This document shows, one piece after another, positions 16,511-24,314 of a stretch of DNA of 32,700 bases. The notes below the pieces were generated by a model. That model was not told where the DNA came from, did not search any database, and saw only the letters and a list, made by a program, of their open reading frames with translations. The first letter of the stretch is position 1; every line of letters starts with the position of its first letter. The stretch lies in contig CAZNUA010000030.1 of the NCBI GenBank assembly GCA_964576115.1, forward strand, positions 1-32,700. Reading direction: 5' to 3'. Position numbers and translations under genes: made by a program. Source of the DNA: CAYSYY01 sp964576115 [NCBI: uncultured Gemmatimonadota bacterium] (GTDB taxonomy: Bacteria; Blakebacterota; Blakebacteria; Blakebacterales).

Positions 16511-17680
16511 TTACCTGCCCCCTCCGCCCCCGGGAGGCACCTCTTCGGCGGTGCGGGCGTCACGGCCGCCGACCAGCACCCCTGCGCCCTGGCCCCGCCG
16601 GGCCCGAAGGTGTTCGGCGTAGGTGCGGCTGAAGATGTGCGTGCCGTCACCCCGGGCGACGAAGTAGAGGTAGTCGGTTTCGGCGGGCTGGACCGCGGCC
16701 CGCAGGCTGGCTTCGCCGGCATTGGCGATCGGACCGGGGGGCAGACCCCGGATGAGGTAGGTGTTGTACGGGTGATCGATCTCGAGATCGCGTTCCCACA
16801 ACCGCCGCTTGTAGCGGCCCAGGGCGTAGAGGACGGTGGCGCACGATTCCAGGCGCATACCCCGCCGCAGACGGTTGTGAAAAACGGCGCTGATGATCGG
16901 CCGCTCCCCCGCGCTGGCCGCCTCGCGCTCGATGATGCTGGCCAGAGTGACGACTTCATGCCGGCTCAAGTCGTGCTCGCGGGCCGGACCCGACAGGGCC
17001 CCTTCCCACAGGTCGAGAAACTGCCCGACCATGAGCCGGATCACGTCGGCGGCCGGCATGCGGTAGAAGATGTTGTAGGTCTCGGGCAGCAGGTACCCGG
17101 CCAGGGTTGCCGGAAGAAATCCGCCCTCCCCGGGCGGCAGAAGGCCGGCGATGAAGGTGGAATCGCTCACCAGGGTCATGAAGGTCGCCGAATCGACTTC
17201 GGCTTCGCGAGCCACGATCCCCGCGATCTCGTGCGCCCGGAGTCCTTCGGGGATGGTAACCAGTTCGTGGACCGTATCGCCGTTGGTGAGCCGGTGCAGG
17301 ACCGCCAGGACATTCTCTGAGCCGGGGAAGCGGAACCGCCCGGCCTGTATCGCACGCTGCGAGCCGGTCAGCCGGGCGGCGACGACCAGCGCGCGGGCAT
17401 TGTCGATCACCCCTTCGGCCTGCAGCCGCCGGGCGGTGACCGAGACCACCGTGCCCGGTTCGATGACGACCGTGACCGGTTCGGTGAGGACCTCCCCCGG
17501 ACGGCTCCAGAAGAGATCGGCCAGCACGAGACAGCCCAGGGCCACCACCACGCTCAGAGTGAGCAGCAGAACGCGAACCGTCCGGCCTGTCGGGCGGCGG
17601 GCGAGCCAGCCGGCCAGCAGAGCGGCGAGGAGCAGGGGCCCGAGGACCCAGAGAATCGATATCAGGACGAGTCCGCTCAC
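16511..17680 (-). CDS. mltG: Endolytic murein transglycosylase MltG (YceG-like)
   Basis: A 389-aa YceG/MltG-family enzyme that cuts nascent glycan strands and so ends peptidoglycan polymerisation. The catalytic glutamate is E251 in LASIIEREA, followed by the family motifs ISAVFHNRLRRGMRLES, then D-H-P-Y-N-T-Y and GLPPGPIANAGEASLRAA. A LysM-like beta region (about 68-135) precedes it. Two hydrophobic segments occur at the N-terminus (about 4-25 and 36-56), whereas E. coli MltG has one; this could be a helical hairpin anchor or a start that is really further in. The GTG at 17680 overlaps the ruvX stop (GTGA), which supports the long form. The C-terminal tail is Gly-rich. The pairing with ruvX is common in bacteria. 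Confidence 0.93.
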   Translation of the reverse strand: MSGLVLISILWVLGPLLLAALLAGWLARRPTGRTVRVLLLTLSVVVALGCLVLADLFWSRPGEVLTEPVTVVIEPGTVVSVTARRLQAEGVIDNARALVVAARLTGSQRAIQAGRFRFPGSENVLAVLHRLTNGDTVHELVTIPEGLRAHEIAGIVAREAEVDSATFMTLVSDSTFIAGLLPPGEGGFLPATLAGYLLPETYNIFYRMPAADVIRLMVGQFLDLWEGALSGPAREHDLSRHEVVTLASIIEREAASAGERPIISAVFHNRLRRGMRLESCATVLYALGRYKRRLWERDLEIDHPYNTYLIRGLPPGPIANAGEASLRAAVQPAETDYLYFVARGDGTHIFSRTYAEHLRARRGQGAGVLVGGRDARTAEEVPPGGGGGR

Positions 17681-18129
17681 CCGTCTTTCCCCTCCTGGCC
17701 CGGTTTTTCGGCGGCGCGGGTATCGAACCAGCTCTGCAGGATGAGGATAGCCGCGGCCGTGTCGATCATGCCTTTCCCCGCTTCGCTTTCGGCCCGCCGG
17801 CCGGCGGCCAGCCTGATCCGGTCGACTTCGACCGTGGTCAAACGTTCGTCCTGGAAGACGACCGGGCGGCCGAACCAGCCGGTGAGGCGGCGGGCGAAGG
17901 CCTCGACGGCCCGGCAGCGCTCCCCCCGCTCGCCCGCGAGCGTGCGCGGGTAGCCCACCACGAACAGCTCCGGCTCCCGCTCGGCGATGACCTCTGTCAG
18001 GCGGGTGCGCAGTTCACGCCGGGAGGCATAACCGATCATTCCCACGCCGGTCGCCACCCCGAGTTCCCGGGTTCCGGCGGCCACGCCGATCCGACGCTCA
18101 CCGAAATCGAAACCGATGATCGCGCTCAC
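17677..18129 (-). CDS. ruvX: RuvX/YqgF-family nuclease (putative Holliday junction resolvase / pre-16S rRNA nuclease)
   Basis: A 150-aa RNase H-fold protein of the YqgF family. The first strand carries GFDFGERRIGVA with the conserved aspartate D8; the middle acidic residue is in FQDERLTTVE, and the last is in GMIDTAAAILIL. In E. coli the protein matures the 5' end of 16S rRNA, and resolvase activity has been reported for others. Start is a GTG at 18129; no better start lies upstream in frame. The stop overlaps the mltG GTG start (GTGA). It is the first gene of the long minus-strand run and is divergent from the DUF5916 gene, so its promoter should lie between 18130 and 18250. Confidence 0.93.
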   Translation of the reverse strand: MSAIIGFDFGERRIGVAAGTRELGVATGVGMIGYASRRELRTRLTEVIAEREPELFVVGYPRTLAGERGERCRAVEAFARRLTGWFGRPVVFQDERLTTVEVDRIRLAAGRRAESEAGKGMIDTAAAILILQSWFDTRAAEKPGQEGKDG

Positions 18130-18154
18130 ACCCGGCCGGCTTCCTCTGCCCTGG

Positions 18155-18168
18155 CAGCATGCATGCTG
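18155..18168. promoter_or_regulatory. 14-nt perfect palindrome in divergent promoter region (candidate operator)
   Basis: CAGCATGCATGCTG is a perfect dyad in the 123-nt gap between ruvX (minus) and the DUF5916 gene (plus). On the minus strand a TATCAT, close to the -10 consensus, lies immediately upstream at 18170-18175, but no convincing -35 box accompanies it. The palindrome would then lie at or just after the start of the ruvX transcript. The role is inferred from symmetry and position only. Confidence 0.3.
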
Positions 18169-18252
18169 GCATGATAGGGGGTCGGGCCCGGCGGCGCACG
18201 GCCGAAGCGCGACCGGGTTGCGTCACAGCACCGCAGAACGTTTCTTCTCGTG

Positions 18253-20580
18253 ATGCGCATCATCCTGCACCCGACATCTCTGCGATCGGCCGGCGCTCTC
18301 GCCCTGCTGCTGACGCTGCCCGCCGGGGCCCTGGCCCGACCGCAAGGCCCCTCGGGCGGGTCGGACGGAACCTTTGTCGTCGACGAGGCCCGGATCGGAG
18401 CCGTGACAGCCTCTCACGCCATCCGGATCGATGGCGAGATCACCCCGTCCGAATGGCGGGGTGCACCGGTCATCACCGAATTCACGGCCCGTAATCCGGT
18501 CGAGGGAGCCGCACCGAGCCAGCGGACCGAAGTCAGGATCCTGTACGACGCCCACCGGCTGTATGTCGCCTTCACCTGCCACGACGACGAACCCGACGGT
18601 ATCGTCTACCGGGTCAGCACCCGCGACTCCTGGCTGCTGCAGAGCGACAAGATCCAGGTCGACATCGATCCCTATCACGATCGCCGCAACGCCTACCATT
18701 TCATCGTCACCGTCGCCAACACCCAGACCGACACCTACGGCATGGACATCAACTGGGACGGGGTCTGGGATTCGGCCACCCGCATCACCCCCACCGGCTG
18801 GAACGTCGAGCTGGCCATCCCCTTCACTGTTCTGCGCTTCGAACCGCAGGCCGAACATGTCTTCGGGATCAACTTCGGACGCACCATCCAGCGGACCAAG
18901 GAGGACCTGAACTGGCAGGCGTGGGCCCGGGACGACTGGTTGCGGGTCGACAAGTACGGCACCCTGGAGCAGCTGCGGGGCCTGCGCGGCGGCGGCAATC
19001 TCGAGGTCATGCCGTACGCCAAAGCCAGCCGGGAAAGGTACCACCGCTCCGGGACCGCCGACCTGGGGTACGAGCGCGACGGTCTGGGCGACATCGGACT
19101 CGATCTCAAATACAACCTCTCCAGCAACATGGCCCTCGACGTGGCCCTGAATCCCGATTTCGGCCAGATCGCTCCCGATGCCGAACAGATCAACGTCACC
19201 CGTTACGAACGCTATTACCACGAGCTGAGACCCTTTTTCCAGGAGGGGCAGAGCATCTTCCGCGCCCCCCTGCAGATCTTCTACAGCCGGCGGATCGGCA
19301 AGCAGCCTCCCGGGGGCGGCCCCGAGGCCAATCTCATGGCCGGCGCCAAACTGATCGGGCGAACCGGCCCCTGGCAGATCGGCCTGATCAACGCTCTGAC
19401 CGAACGGCGTGACTACAGTCTCGAGTATGCCGGAAGCGCCTATGAGGGAACCCTGCCGATGGCCGATTTCACGGTCGTGCGGGCTCAGCGCGACATCCTC
19501 GACCGCTCGACCGTCGGGGTGCTGGCGGCCAGTAAGGATTCCCGGACCGGGACCGATTATCTGGGCCGTACGGTGGCGCCCTATCAGCGCACACTGGGCC
19601 TCGACACGCACCTGCGCTCCGCCGACAACCACTACCTGACGGGTATGATCGCCCGCAGTCTGAACCACGGCCCGGGGGGTGACGACTGGGGGGGAGAGAT
19701 CTCGGCCGGACTGCGTTCCGATCTCTGGGAGTACGGGGCCAAGTTCACCTACCTGGGCCCCGAACTGGACGTCAACCAGATCGGCTACATCACCCAGGTC
19801 GACCGCCGGCGGGGCGGTTTCAACGTCGGCTGGAAACCCCGCCCCGAAGCCTGGGGAATCAGGCGGATCGAACTGAAAGCCAGCGCCGACGCCTCGCGCA
19901 ATTTCGCCGGAGAGTATACCTACGGCCGCTACCGCTTCGAAGGCACGGTCCAGGGTATGAACTACATGCAGCTCGAGGTTCAGGCCGGCCGCAGCGACAG
20001 CCGCTGGCGCGACGTCTATGCCCCGCAACCGTGGGCCACCTCCGAGACGGCCCGGGTCTATCAGGGCTGGGATTATCAGCTGAAGTTCAGTACCGACGGC
20101 AGCCTCGACTATTCCTTTTCGGCCACCGTCAACTGGGGTGACTTCCTCGATTACGGCGACTATTACCGGGGCCGCGATCTCTCTGTCCGCGCCGGGTTCA
20201 GCTTCCGCCCCAGCGCCCGCTTCTCGGGCAGTCTGAACCTGACCCATATCAGGGAATACCACCCCGGCGGCATCCTCGACGAGACCAAGAACCTGCTGGT
20301 GAGCCGGCTCTCCTACTATTTCACCTCCGCCGTGGCGGTGAAGCTCTACAATCAGTTCCGGCTCTATACCGTCAACGATGCAAACATCCCCGATAGCGGC
20401 GCCAACACCCTCAACGTGGTCTTCAGCTGGTTCATCAACGCCAAGAGCATTCTCTACGTGGTCTACAACGAGATCCGCGACGACGCCATCGCCGACCGCG
20501 CCTACTACGAACGCTACGGGGCCCTGCCGCTGAGCGACCGGGCCCTGCTGGTCAAGCTCACCTACTGGTTCGATTTCTGA
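18253..20580 (+). CDS. DUF5916 outer-membrane beta-barrel protein with CBM9-like domain
   Basis: A 775-aa exported protein with a signal peptide (about 10-30). A CBM9-like domain follows (about 45-215; IRIDGEITPSEWRGAP, VRILYDAHRLYVAFTCHDDE, WNVELAIPFTVLRF). A long region of alternating strands then fits the DUF5916 barrel (about 235-775). The chain ends LTYWFDF with a terminal Phe, the usual recognition signal of BAM-inserted outer-membrane proteins. DUF5916 proteins are common in Bacteroidetes, and their substrate is generally unknown; the CBM9-like part suggests glycan or other surface-polymer binding. I prefer ATG 18253 over the GTG directly before it at 18250; neither has a clear ribosome-binding site. 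It is monocistronic in appearance, since the next gene has its own promoter signal. Confidence 0.88.
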   Translation: MRIILHPTSLRSAGALALLLTLPAGALARPQGPSGGSDGTFVVDEARIGAVTASHAIRIDGEITPSEWRGAPVITEFTARNPVEGAAPSQRTEVRILYDAHRLYVAFTCHDDEPDGIVYRVSTRDSWLLQSDKIQVDIDPYHDRRNAYHFIVTVANTQTDTYGMDINWDGVWDSATRITPTGWNVELAIPFTVLRFEPQAEHVFGINFGRTIQRTKEDLNWQAWARDDWLRVDKYGTLEQLRGLRGGGNLEVMPYAKASRERYHRSGTADLGYERDGLGDIGLDLKYNLSSNMALDVALNPDFGQIAPDAEQINVTRYERYYHELRPFFQEGQSIFRAPLQIFYSRRIGKQPPGGGPEANLMAGAKLIGRTGPWQIGLINALTERRDYSLEYAGSAYEGTLPMADFTVVRAQRDILDRSTVGVLAASKDSRTGTDYLGRTVAPYQRTLGLDTHLRSADNHYLTGMIARSLNHGPGGDDWGGEISAGLRSDLWEYGAKFTYLGPELDVNQIGYITQVDRRRGGFNVGWKPRPEAWGIRRIELKASADASRNFAGEYTYGRYRFEGTVQGMNYMQLEVQAGRSDSRWRDVYAPQPWATSETARVYQGWDYQLKFSTDGSLDYSFSATVNWGDFLDYGDYYRGRDLSVRAGFSFRPSARFSGSLNLTHIREYHPGGILDETKNLLVSRLSYYFTSAVAVKLYNQFRLYTVNDANIPDSGANTLNVVFSWFINAKSILYVVYNEIRDDAIADRAYYERYGALPLSDRALLVKLTYWFDF

Positions 20581-20602
20581 AGCTCCGGGCCGGTCTTGCG
20601 TC

Positions 20603-20631
20603 TTGACCGCCCGGCACCGAATACCTAGTGT
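20603..20631 (+). promoter_or_regulatory. Candidate sigma-70 promoter of rmlA-rmlB
   Basis: TTGACC (20603-20608) is separated by 17 nt from TAGTGT (20626-20631), a good -35 and a modest -10 box. The predicted transcript start is near 20638, which leaves a leader of about 58 nt before the rmlA ATG. Confidence 0.5.
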
Positions 20632-20647
20632 CTGTCACACGACACAG

Positions 20648-20659
20648 GTCGGTACCGAC
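20648..20659. promoter_or_regulatory. 12-nt palindrome in the rmlA leader (candidate operator)
   Basis: GTCGGTACCGAC is a perfect 12-nt dyad beginning about 10 nt after the predicted transcript start of rmlA. Just before it, GTGTC (20629-20633) and GACAC (20641-20645) form a second inverted pair. Either could bind a regulator; this is inferred from symmetry and position only. Confidence 0.3.
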
Positions 20660-20695
20660 AAACTTTCTCACCCTCTTCCGGAACGGAATCGTGTC

Positions 20696-21424
20696 ATGAA
20701 GGGCGTTGTTCTGGCCGGCGGTCTCGGCACCCGCCTCGCTCCCCTCACGCGGGTCACCAACAAGCACCTGCTCCCCGTCGACCGCAAACCGATGATTTTC
20801 TACCCGATCGAGGCTCTGGCGGGGGCCGGGATCCAGGAGATCATGATCGTCACCGGGGGCAACAATGCCGGCGATTTTCTGCGGCTGCTCCAGAACGGAC
20901 GGGAGTTCGGCCTCAAGCATCTCAACTACACCTACCAGGAGGGCGAGGGGGGGATCGCCGAGGCCCTCGGCCTGTGCCGGGCGTTCGTGGACGAGGATCC
21001 GGTGGCGGTGGTGCTGGGCGACAATATCCTCGAAAAGAGCATCCGGCCGCACGTCGAGGCCTATACCGAACAGGGCGGCGGGGCCCGGGTCCTGCTCAAG
21101 GAGGTACCCGATCCGCAGCGGTTCGGCGTGCCGCGGATAGAGGGCGATCGCATTACCGGGATCGTCGAGAAGCCTTCCGATCCGCCCTCGCGCTATGCCG
21201 TGACCGGTATCTATTTCTACGACCATCAGGTCTGGGAGATCATCGACGGGCTTGAACCGAGCAACCGGAACGAGCTCGAGATCACCGACGTGAACAATTT
21301 CTACATCGACCAGGGAACGATGCAGTACGGCGTTCTGGAAGGCTGGTGGTCGGACGCCGGTACTTTCGAATCGCTCAAACTCGCTTCGGATCTGGTCGCC
21401 CGGACGGGAGCGAACAATCCCTGA
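20696..21424 (+). CDS. rmlA: Glucose-1-phosphate thymidylyltransferase, short form (RmlA-like)
   Basis: A 242-aa nucleotidyltransferase making dTDP-glucose from dTTP and glucose 1-phosphate. The nucleotide-binding signature GGLGTRLAPLT is at 8-18, followed by NKHLLPV, the GEGGIAEAL substrate loop (83-91), the metal aspartate in VLGDN (D109) and the PSNRNELEITDVNNFYI stretch (about 188-204). E. coli RmlA has about 290 aa; this protein lacks the C-terminal extension, as in the recognised short-form group. The ATG at 20696 was chosen because the family motif begins at residue 4; the upstream in-frame extension has no family sequence. It precedes rmlB by 36 nt and both are probably one transcript. 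rmlC and rmlD are not adjacent, so the final sugar need not be rhamnose. Confidence 0.9.
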   Translation: MKGVVLAGGLGTRLAPLTRVTNKHLLPVDRKPMIFYPIEALAGAGIQEIMIVTGGNNAGDFLRLLQNGREFGLKHLNYTYQEGEGGIAEALGLCRAFVDEDPVAVVLGDNILEKSIRPHVEAYTEQGGGARVLLKEVPDPQRFGVPRIEGDRITGIVEKPSDPPSRYAVTGIYFYDHQVWEIIDGLEPSNRNELEITDVNNFYIDQGTMQYGVLEGWWSDAGTFESLKLASDLVARTGANNP

Positions 21425-21460
21425 CAGGATAAACCACCTGACAGGCTCCGGAGGTCTGGT

Positions 21461-22471
21461 ATGGGACATCTGGTGATCACCGGCGGCGCCGGCTTCATCG
21501 GCGCCAACTTCGTGCAGTGGCTCGTCGAGACCGAGCCCGGGCTCGAACTGGTCGTGGTCGATGCCCTTACCTATGCCGGGAACCTGGCCAACCTCGAGCC
21601 GGTCCGGGACCGGATCGGTTTCGAGCGGGTCGACATCACCGACGCCGAGACCATGGCCGGAATCGTCTCGGGAGCCGACGGGGTGATCAACTTTGCGGCC
21701 GAATCGCACGTCGACCGCAGCCTCGAGGATCCCGCCCCTTTCCTGCGCAGCAATGTCACCGGGGTGCAGGTCCTGCTCGACCTGGTGCGCACTCATTCGA
21801 TCCCCCGCTTTCTGCAGATTTCGACCGACGAAGTGTACGGATCGGCTCCCAAGGGGGTGCATTTTTCAGAAACGGATAGCCTGCAGCCCTCTTCGCCCTA
21901 TGCCGCCAGCAAGGCCGCCGGCGACCTGCTGGTCCTGGCTGCAATGCACACCTGGGGCCTGCCGGCCCTGATCACGAGGGCATCGAATAACTACGGACCC
22001 TATCAATTCCCCGAGAAACTGCTCCCGTTGATGATCACCAATATCATGGAAAACGCGCCCCTGCCCGTGTACGGCGACGGTCAGCAGAGGCGCGAGTGGC
22101 TGCACGTACGCGATCACTGCGCCGGAATCTGGGCCGCCTGGAAGCGCGGGGAACCGGGCCGCATCTACAACCTGAGTACCGGGGTGGACGTGCCCAACCT
22201 GGAGGTTATCCGGACCCTTATCGCTCTGATGAACGCTTCCGAGGATCTGATCACCTTCGTGACCGACCGACCCGGCCACGACCGCCGCTACGCTCTGGAT
22301 GTGAGCCGGGCCCGGGACGAACTCGGCTGGCAGTCAGAGGTCGATCTGGCCGACGGGCTGGCCGAAACGGTGGCCTGGTATACCGGGCACCGGCAGTGGT
22401 GGGAAGAGGTCAAGAGCGGGACGTACCGCGAGTACTACGATCGGATGTACGGCTCGCGCGACACGCTCTAA
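21461..22471 (+). CDS. rmlB: dTDP-glucose 4,6-dehydratase
   Basis: A 336-aa extended short-chain dehydrogenase/reductase that converts dTDP-glucose to dTDP-4-keto-6-deoxyglucose. The NAD-binding motif GGAGFIG is at 8-14, the active-site triad region STDEVYG gives T122, D123 and E124, and the YAASK motif gives Y147 and K151. Family sequences FAAESHVDRS, NNYGPYQFPEKLLPL and VYGDGQQRREWLHVRDHC are present. Length is normal. GGAGG lies 9 nt upstream of the ATG at 21461. The product feeds deoxysugars for O-antigen, glycans or glycoproteins. The gene converges on the LemA-family gene, with 53 nt between stops and no clear hairpin there. Confidence 0.95.
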   Translation: MGHLVITGGAGFIGANFVQWLVETEPGLELVVVDALTYAGNLANLEPVRDRIGFERVDITDAETMAGIVSGADGVINFAAESHVDRSLEDPAPFLRSNVTGVQVLLDLVRTHSIPRFLQISTDEVYGSAPKGVHFSETDSLQPSSPYAASKAAGDLLVLAAMHTWGLPALITRASNNYGPYQFPEKLLPLMITNIMENAPLPVYGDGQQRREWLHVRDHCAGIWAAWKRGEPGRIYNLSTGVDVPNLEVIRTLIALMNASEDLITFVTDRPGHDRRYALDVSRARDELGWQSEVDLADGLAETVAWYTGHRQWWEEVKSGTYREYYDRMYGSRDTL

Positions 22472-22524
22472 CCCCCGGCTGTTCTCCTGTTTCGCCCATC
22501 TGGTACTTTTCTGCGCGAGGTTTC

Positions 22525-23100
22525 TCAGTCCTCGTCGGGCGGGACATAGCGGGGCAGGGGCCCGTAACCGAAGAGCCGGGCGAACCACCGGTGGGGAAGC
22601 CGGTGACGGTTCTCTTCATATTCGTCCACGGCTTCATTGTAAAGCCGCCGCGCCACCGCCGCGGCCTGGTTCAGTTCGCCCAGCTGGCGGCGCCAGACGG
22701 CCCGGCCGGGAGCGGGCACGGTCCCGGGCAGACGCTCGACCAGATCGGCGACGAGGGCGAAAACGCCGTCCACCTGCGCCTGGGCGCCGACTTCGGCTTC
22801 GAAATCGGGGGCGGCATCGAAATCCCGCTGGCGCAGACGCAGCCGGTCGAGAGCGGCTCCGAGAGCGGGCTCGAGTGAATCGGATTCGGCCAGGCGCGCA
22901 ACGAGGACGAGGCGCTCGTCGTGCACGTTGCGCACCTCATCCCAGGCGTCGAGCACGGTCTGCTCGCGGCTCTGCAGGGCCTCGAAGGAGGTTATCCCCA
23001 CGATTGCCGCCGCGAGGGTCAGGATGACCAGCGCGGTGAGCACCCCGAGCGTTCTGAGCAGGCGGCGCCGGCGGGTGGAATCGTTCTCCGTGCCGATCAT
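22525..23100 (-). CDS. LemA family membrane protein
   Basis: A 191-aa protein with an Arg-rich N-terminus, one membrane helix (about 16-37) and a helical domain. Family features are FEALQSREQTVLDAWDEV (about 39-56) near the N-terminus and ARRLYNEAVDEYEENRHRLP followed by FARLFGYG near the C-terminus, which correspond to the Y-N-x-x-V-x-x-Y...F-P...A-x-x-F-G-F signature of LemA. The cellular role of LemA proteins is not settled. The central part is less conserved than usual, so this is a divergent member. It lies 15 nt after a 49-aa membrane protein gene and probably belongs to the rarA-lgt transcript. Confidence 0.82.
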   Translation of the reverse strand: MIGTENDSTRRRRLLRTLGVLTALVILTLAAAIVGITSFEALQSREQTVLDAWDEVRNVHDERLVLVARLAESDSLEPALGAALDRLRLRQRDFDAAPDFEAEVGAQAQVDGVFALVADLVERLPGTVPAPGRAVWRRQLGELNQAAAVARRLYNEAVDEYEENRHRLPHRWFARLFGYGPLPRYVPPDED

Positions 23101-23115
23101 GATCTCAGATCGTCC

Positions 23116-23265
23116 TCACAGCAGGTTCTCCACCTCGTCGACACCGTTCTCGGTCTCGTCTTCCCCACCCTTGCCGCGGGTCGAGGTCAACCGGCGGCTG
23201 AGCAGGAAACCGAGCAGGAGCAGGGCGAAGATACCGCCTCCCATCAGGAGCAGGACGTCGCTCAT
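23116..23265 (-). CDS. Small membrane protein (49 aa), translationally coupled to lgt
   Basis: The ATG at 23265 overlaps the lgt stop codon (ATGA), and the frame runs to TGA at 23116, 15 nt before the LemA-family start. The 49-residue product starts MSDVLLLMGGGIFALLLLLG-like (exactly: MSDVLLLMGGG, then IFALLLLGFLLSRR), giving one membrane helix at about 4-22. It continues with a basic stop-transfer segment (SRRLTSTRGKG) and an acidic tail (GEDETENGVDEVENLL). Positive-inside reasoning puts the tail in the cytoplasm. The tight spacing on both sides, the sensible helix-basic-acidic organisation and the coupled start argue that it is real. No known family is recognised; a partner of Lgt or LemA is a guess. 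Confidence 0.68.
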   Translation of the reverse strand: MSDVLLLMGGGIFALLLLGFLLSRRLTSTRGKGGEDETENGVDEVENLL

Positions 23266-24314
23266 TCACCTTGCCCCCCGGCGTCTGCCAGCCGGTTCCC
23301 GGTGTTTTTCCCTTCACCAGCGTCCGCTTCTGCGGCGACCGAAACGGGAGGCCGGGCGGGCCAGGCCAGGCCCGGCGGCCCCTTGCCCCTGACGACCTGT
23401 ACGATCACGAAGATCCCGGCCCCCAGGACCGCCAGACTGAGAATCTGTCCCATGGTCAGAGGTCCGAGCACGGTGCCCAGCGAATCGCCCGGTCCGGTGA
23501 ACTGCGGGTCGGGCTGACGGTAGTTCTCGACGACGGTGCGACCCAGACCGTAACCGATCAGGAAAATCCCTCCCAGCAGTCCGACCGGCAGGTGCCATTC
23601 GCGGCGGCGCACGAGCCAGACAATCGCCCAGAGCAGGGCGAAGAGCAGAACGCCCTCGAGGGCCGCTTCGTAGAGCTGGGAGGGGTGCCGGAGCGGGATC
23701 TGGCTCTCGATCTCACTCCACAGGCCGGCCTGACGGGCCGCCTCGGCGGCGCGGTAGATCTCGTCGGGAGTCCCGGGCGGGATCCCGAGCAGGCGCAGGG
23801 CCACCGGATCGGAGGGAAAACGCATGGCCCACGGCACTCCTTCGCCGGCGATGCGCCCGTAGAGTTCGGCGTTGACGAAATTGGCCAGACGCACCGCGGC
23901 GATCCCCGGCGGCGCCGCCAGCACGATCCCGTCGGCGATGGCCAGAAAGGGGATCTTCTCGCGCCGGCAGAACCACCAGAACGCCAGCACGACCCCGAGC
24001 AGACCGCCGTGGAAACTGAGCCCCCCCTCCCACAGCTTGATGATCTCGAGGGGGCGCAGCAGGCTCGAGGGATTGTAAAAAAGCATGTATCCGAGCCGGC
24101 CCCCGACGATCACACCCAGGGCCACCAGGCCCACCAGCTCCCCGACCTGCACCGGCTTCAGAGGCAGGCGTCCGGAGCGGGCCAGGGCGCGCAGGATCAG
24201 GTAGCCGAGCCCGAAGCCGACCAGGTACATCAAGCCGTACCAGCGCAGGGCGAAGGGCCCCGGCAGATCGAGCAGGACCGGGTTGATATGGGGAAATGTC
24301 CAGCCCGGGGTCAC
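23262..24314 (-). CDS. lgt: Prolipoprotein diacylglyceryl transferase
   Basis: Lgt (350 aa) transfers diacylglycerol from phosphatidylglycerol to the lipobox cysteine of prolipoproteins in the inner membrane. Family motifs are FALRWYGLMYLVGF (about 21-34), GGLSFHGGLLG, the essential-loop region RLANFVNAELYGR (usually GRIGNFINGE, so divergent but keeping R, N and E), RHPSQLYEA and GYGLGRTVVENYR. About seven hydrophobic segments are present. The C-terminal 40 residues form an extra polar tail after the last helix. Start is GTG at 24314, overlapping the rarA stop (GTGA). It would modify the TPR-SLH lipoprotein at 5600-6718, among others. Confidence 0.94.
   Translation of the reverse strand: MTPGWTFPHINPVLLDLPGPFALRWYGLMYLVGFGLGYLILRALARSGRLPLKPVQVGELVGLVALGVIVGGRLGYMLFYNPSSLLRPLEIIKLWEGGLSFHGGLLGVVLAFWWFCRREKIPFLAIADGIVLAAPPGIAAVRLANFVNAELYGRIAGEGVPWAMRFPSDPVALRLLGIPPGTPDEIYRAAEAARQAGLWSEIESQIPLRHPSQLYEAALEGVLLFALLWAIVWLVRRREWHLPVGLLGGIFLIGYGLGRTVVENYRQPDPQFTGPGDSLGTVLGPLTMGQILSLAVLGAGIFVIVQVVRGKGPPGLAWPARPPVSVAAEADAGEGKNTGNRLADAGGQGE

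Noticed and set aside
18223-20262. A 679-codon minus-strand open frame opposite the DUF5916 gene
   Set aside because: It is antisense to a protein with clear CBM9-like and barrel features, starts nowhere sensible and has a composition (V/G/D-rich) expected from reversed GC-rich codons.
22472-22524. Terminator between rmlB and the LemA gene
   Set aside because: No stem of useful length with a T-run was found on either strand in these 53 nt.
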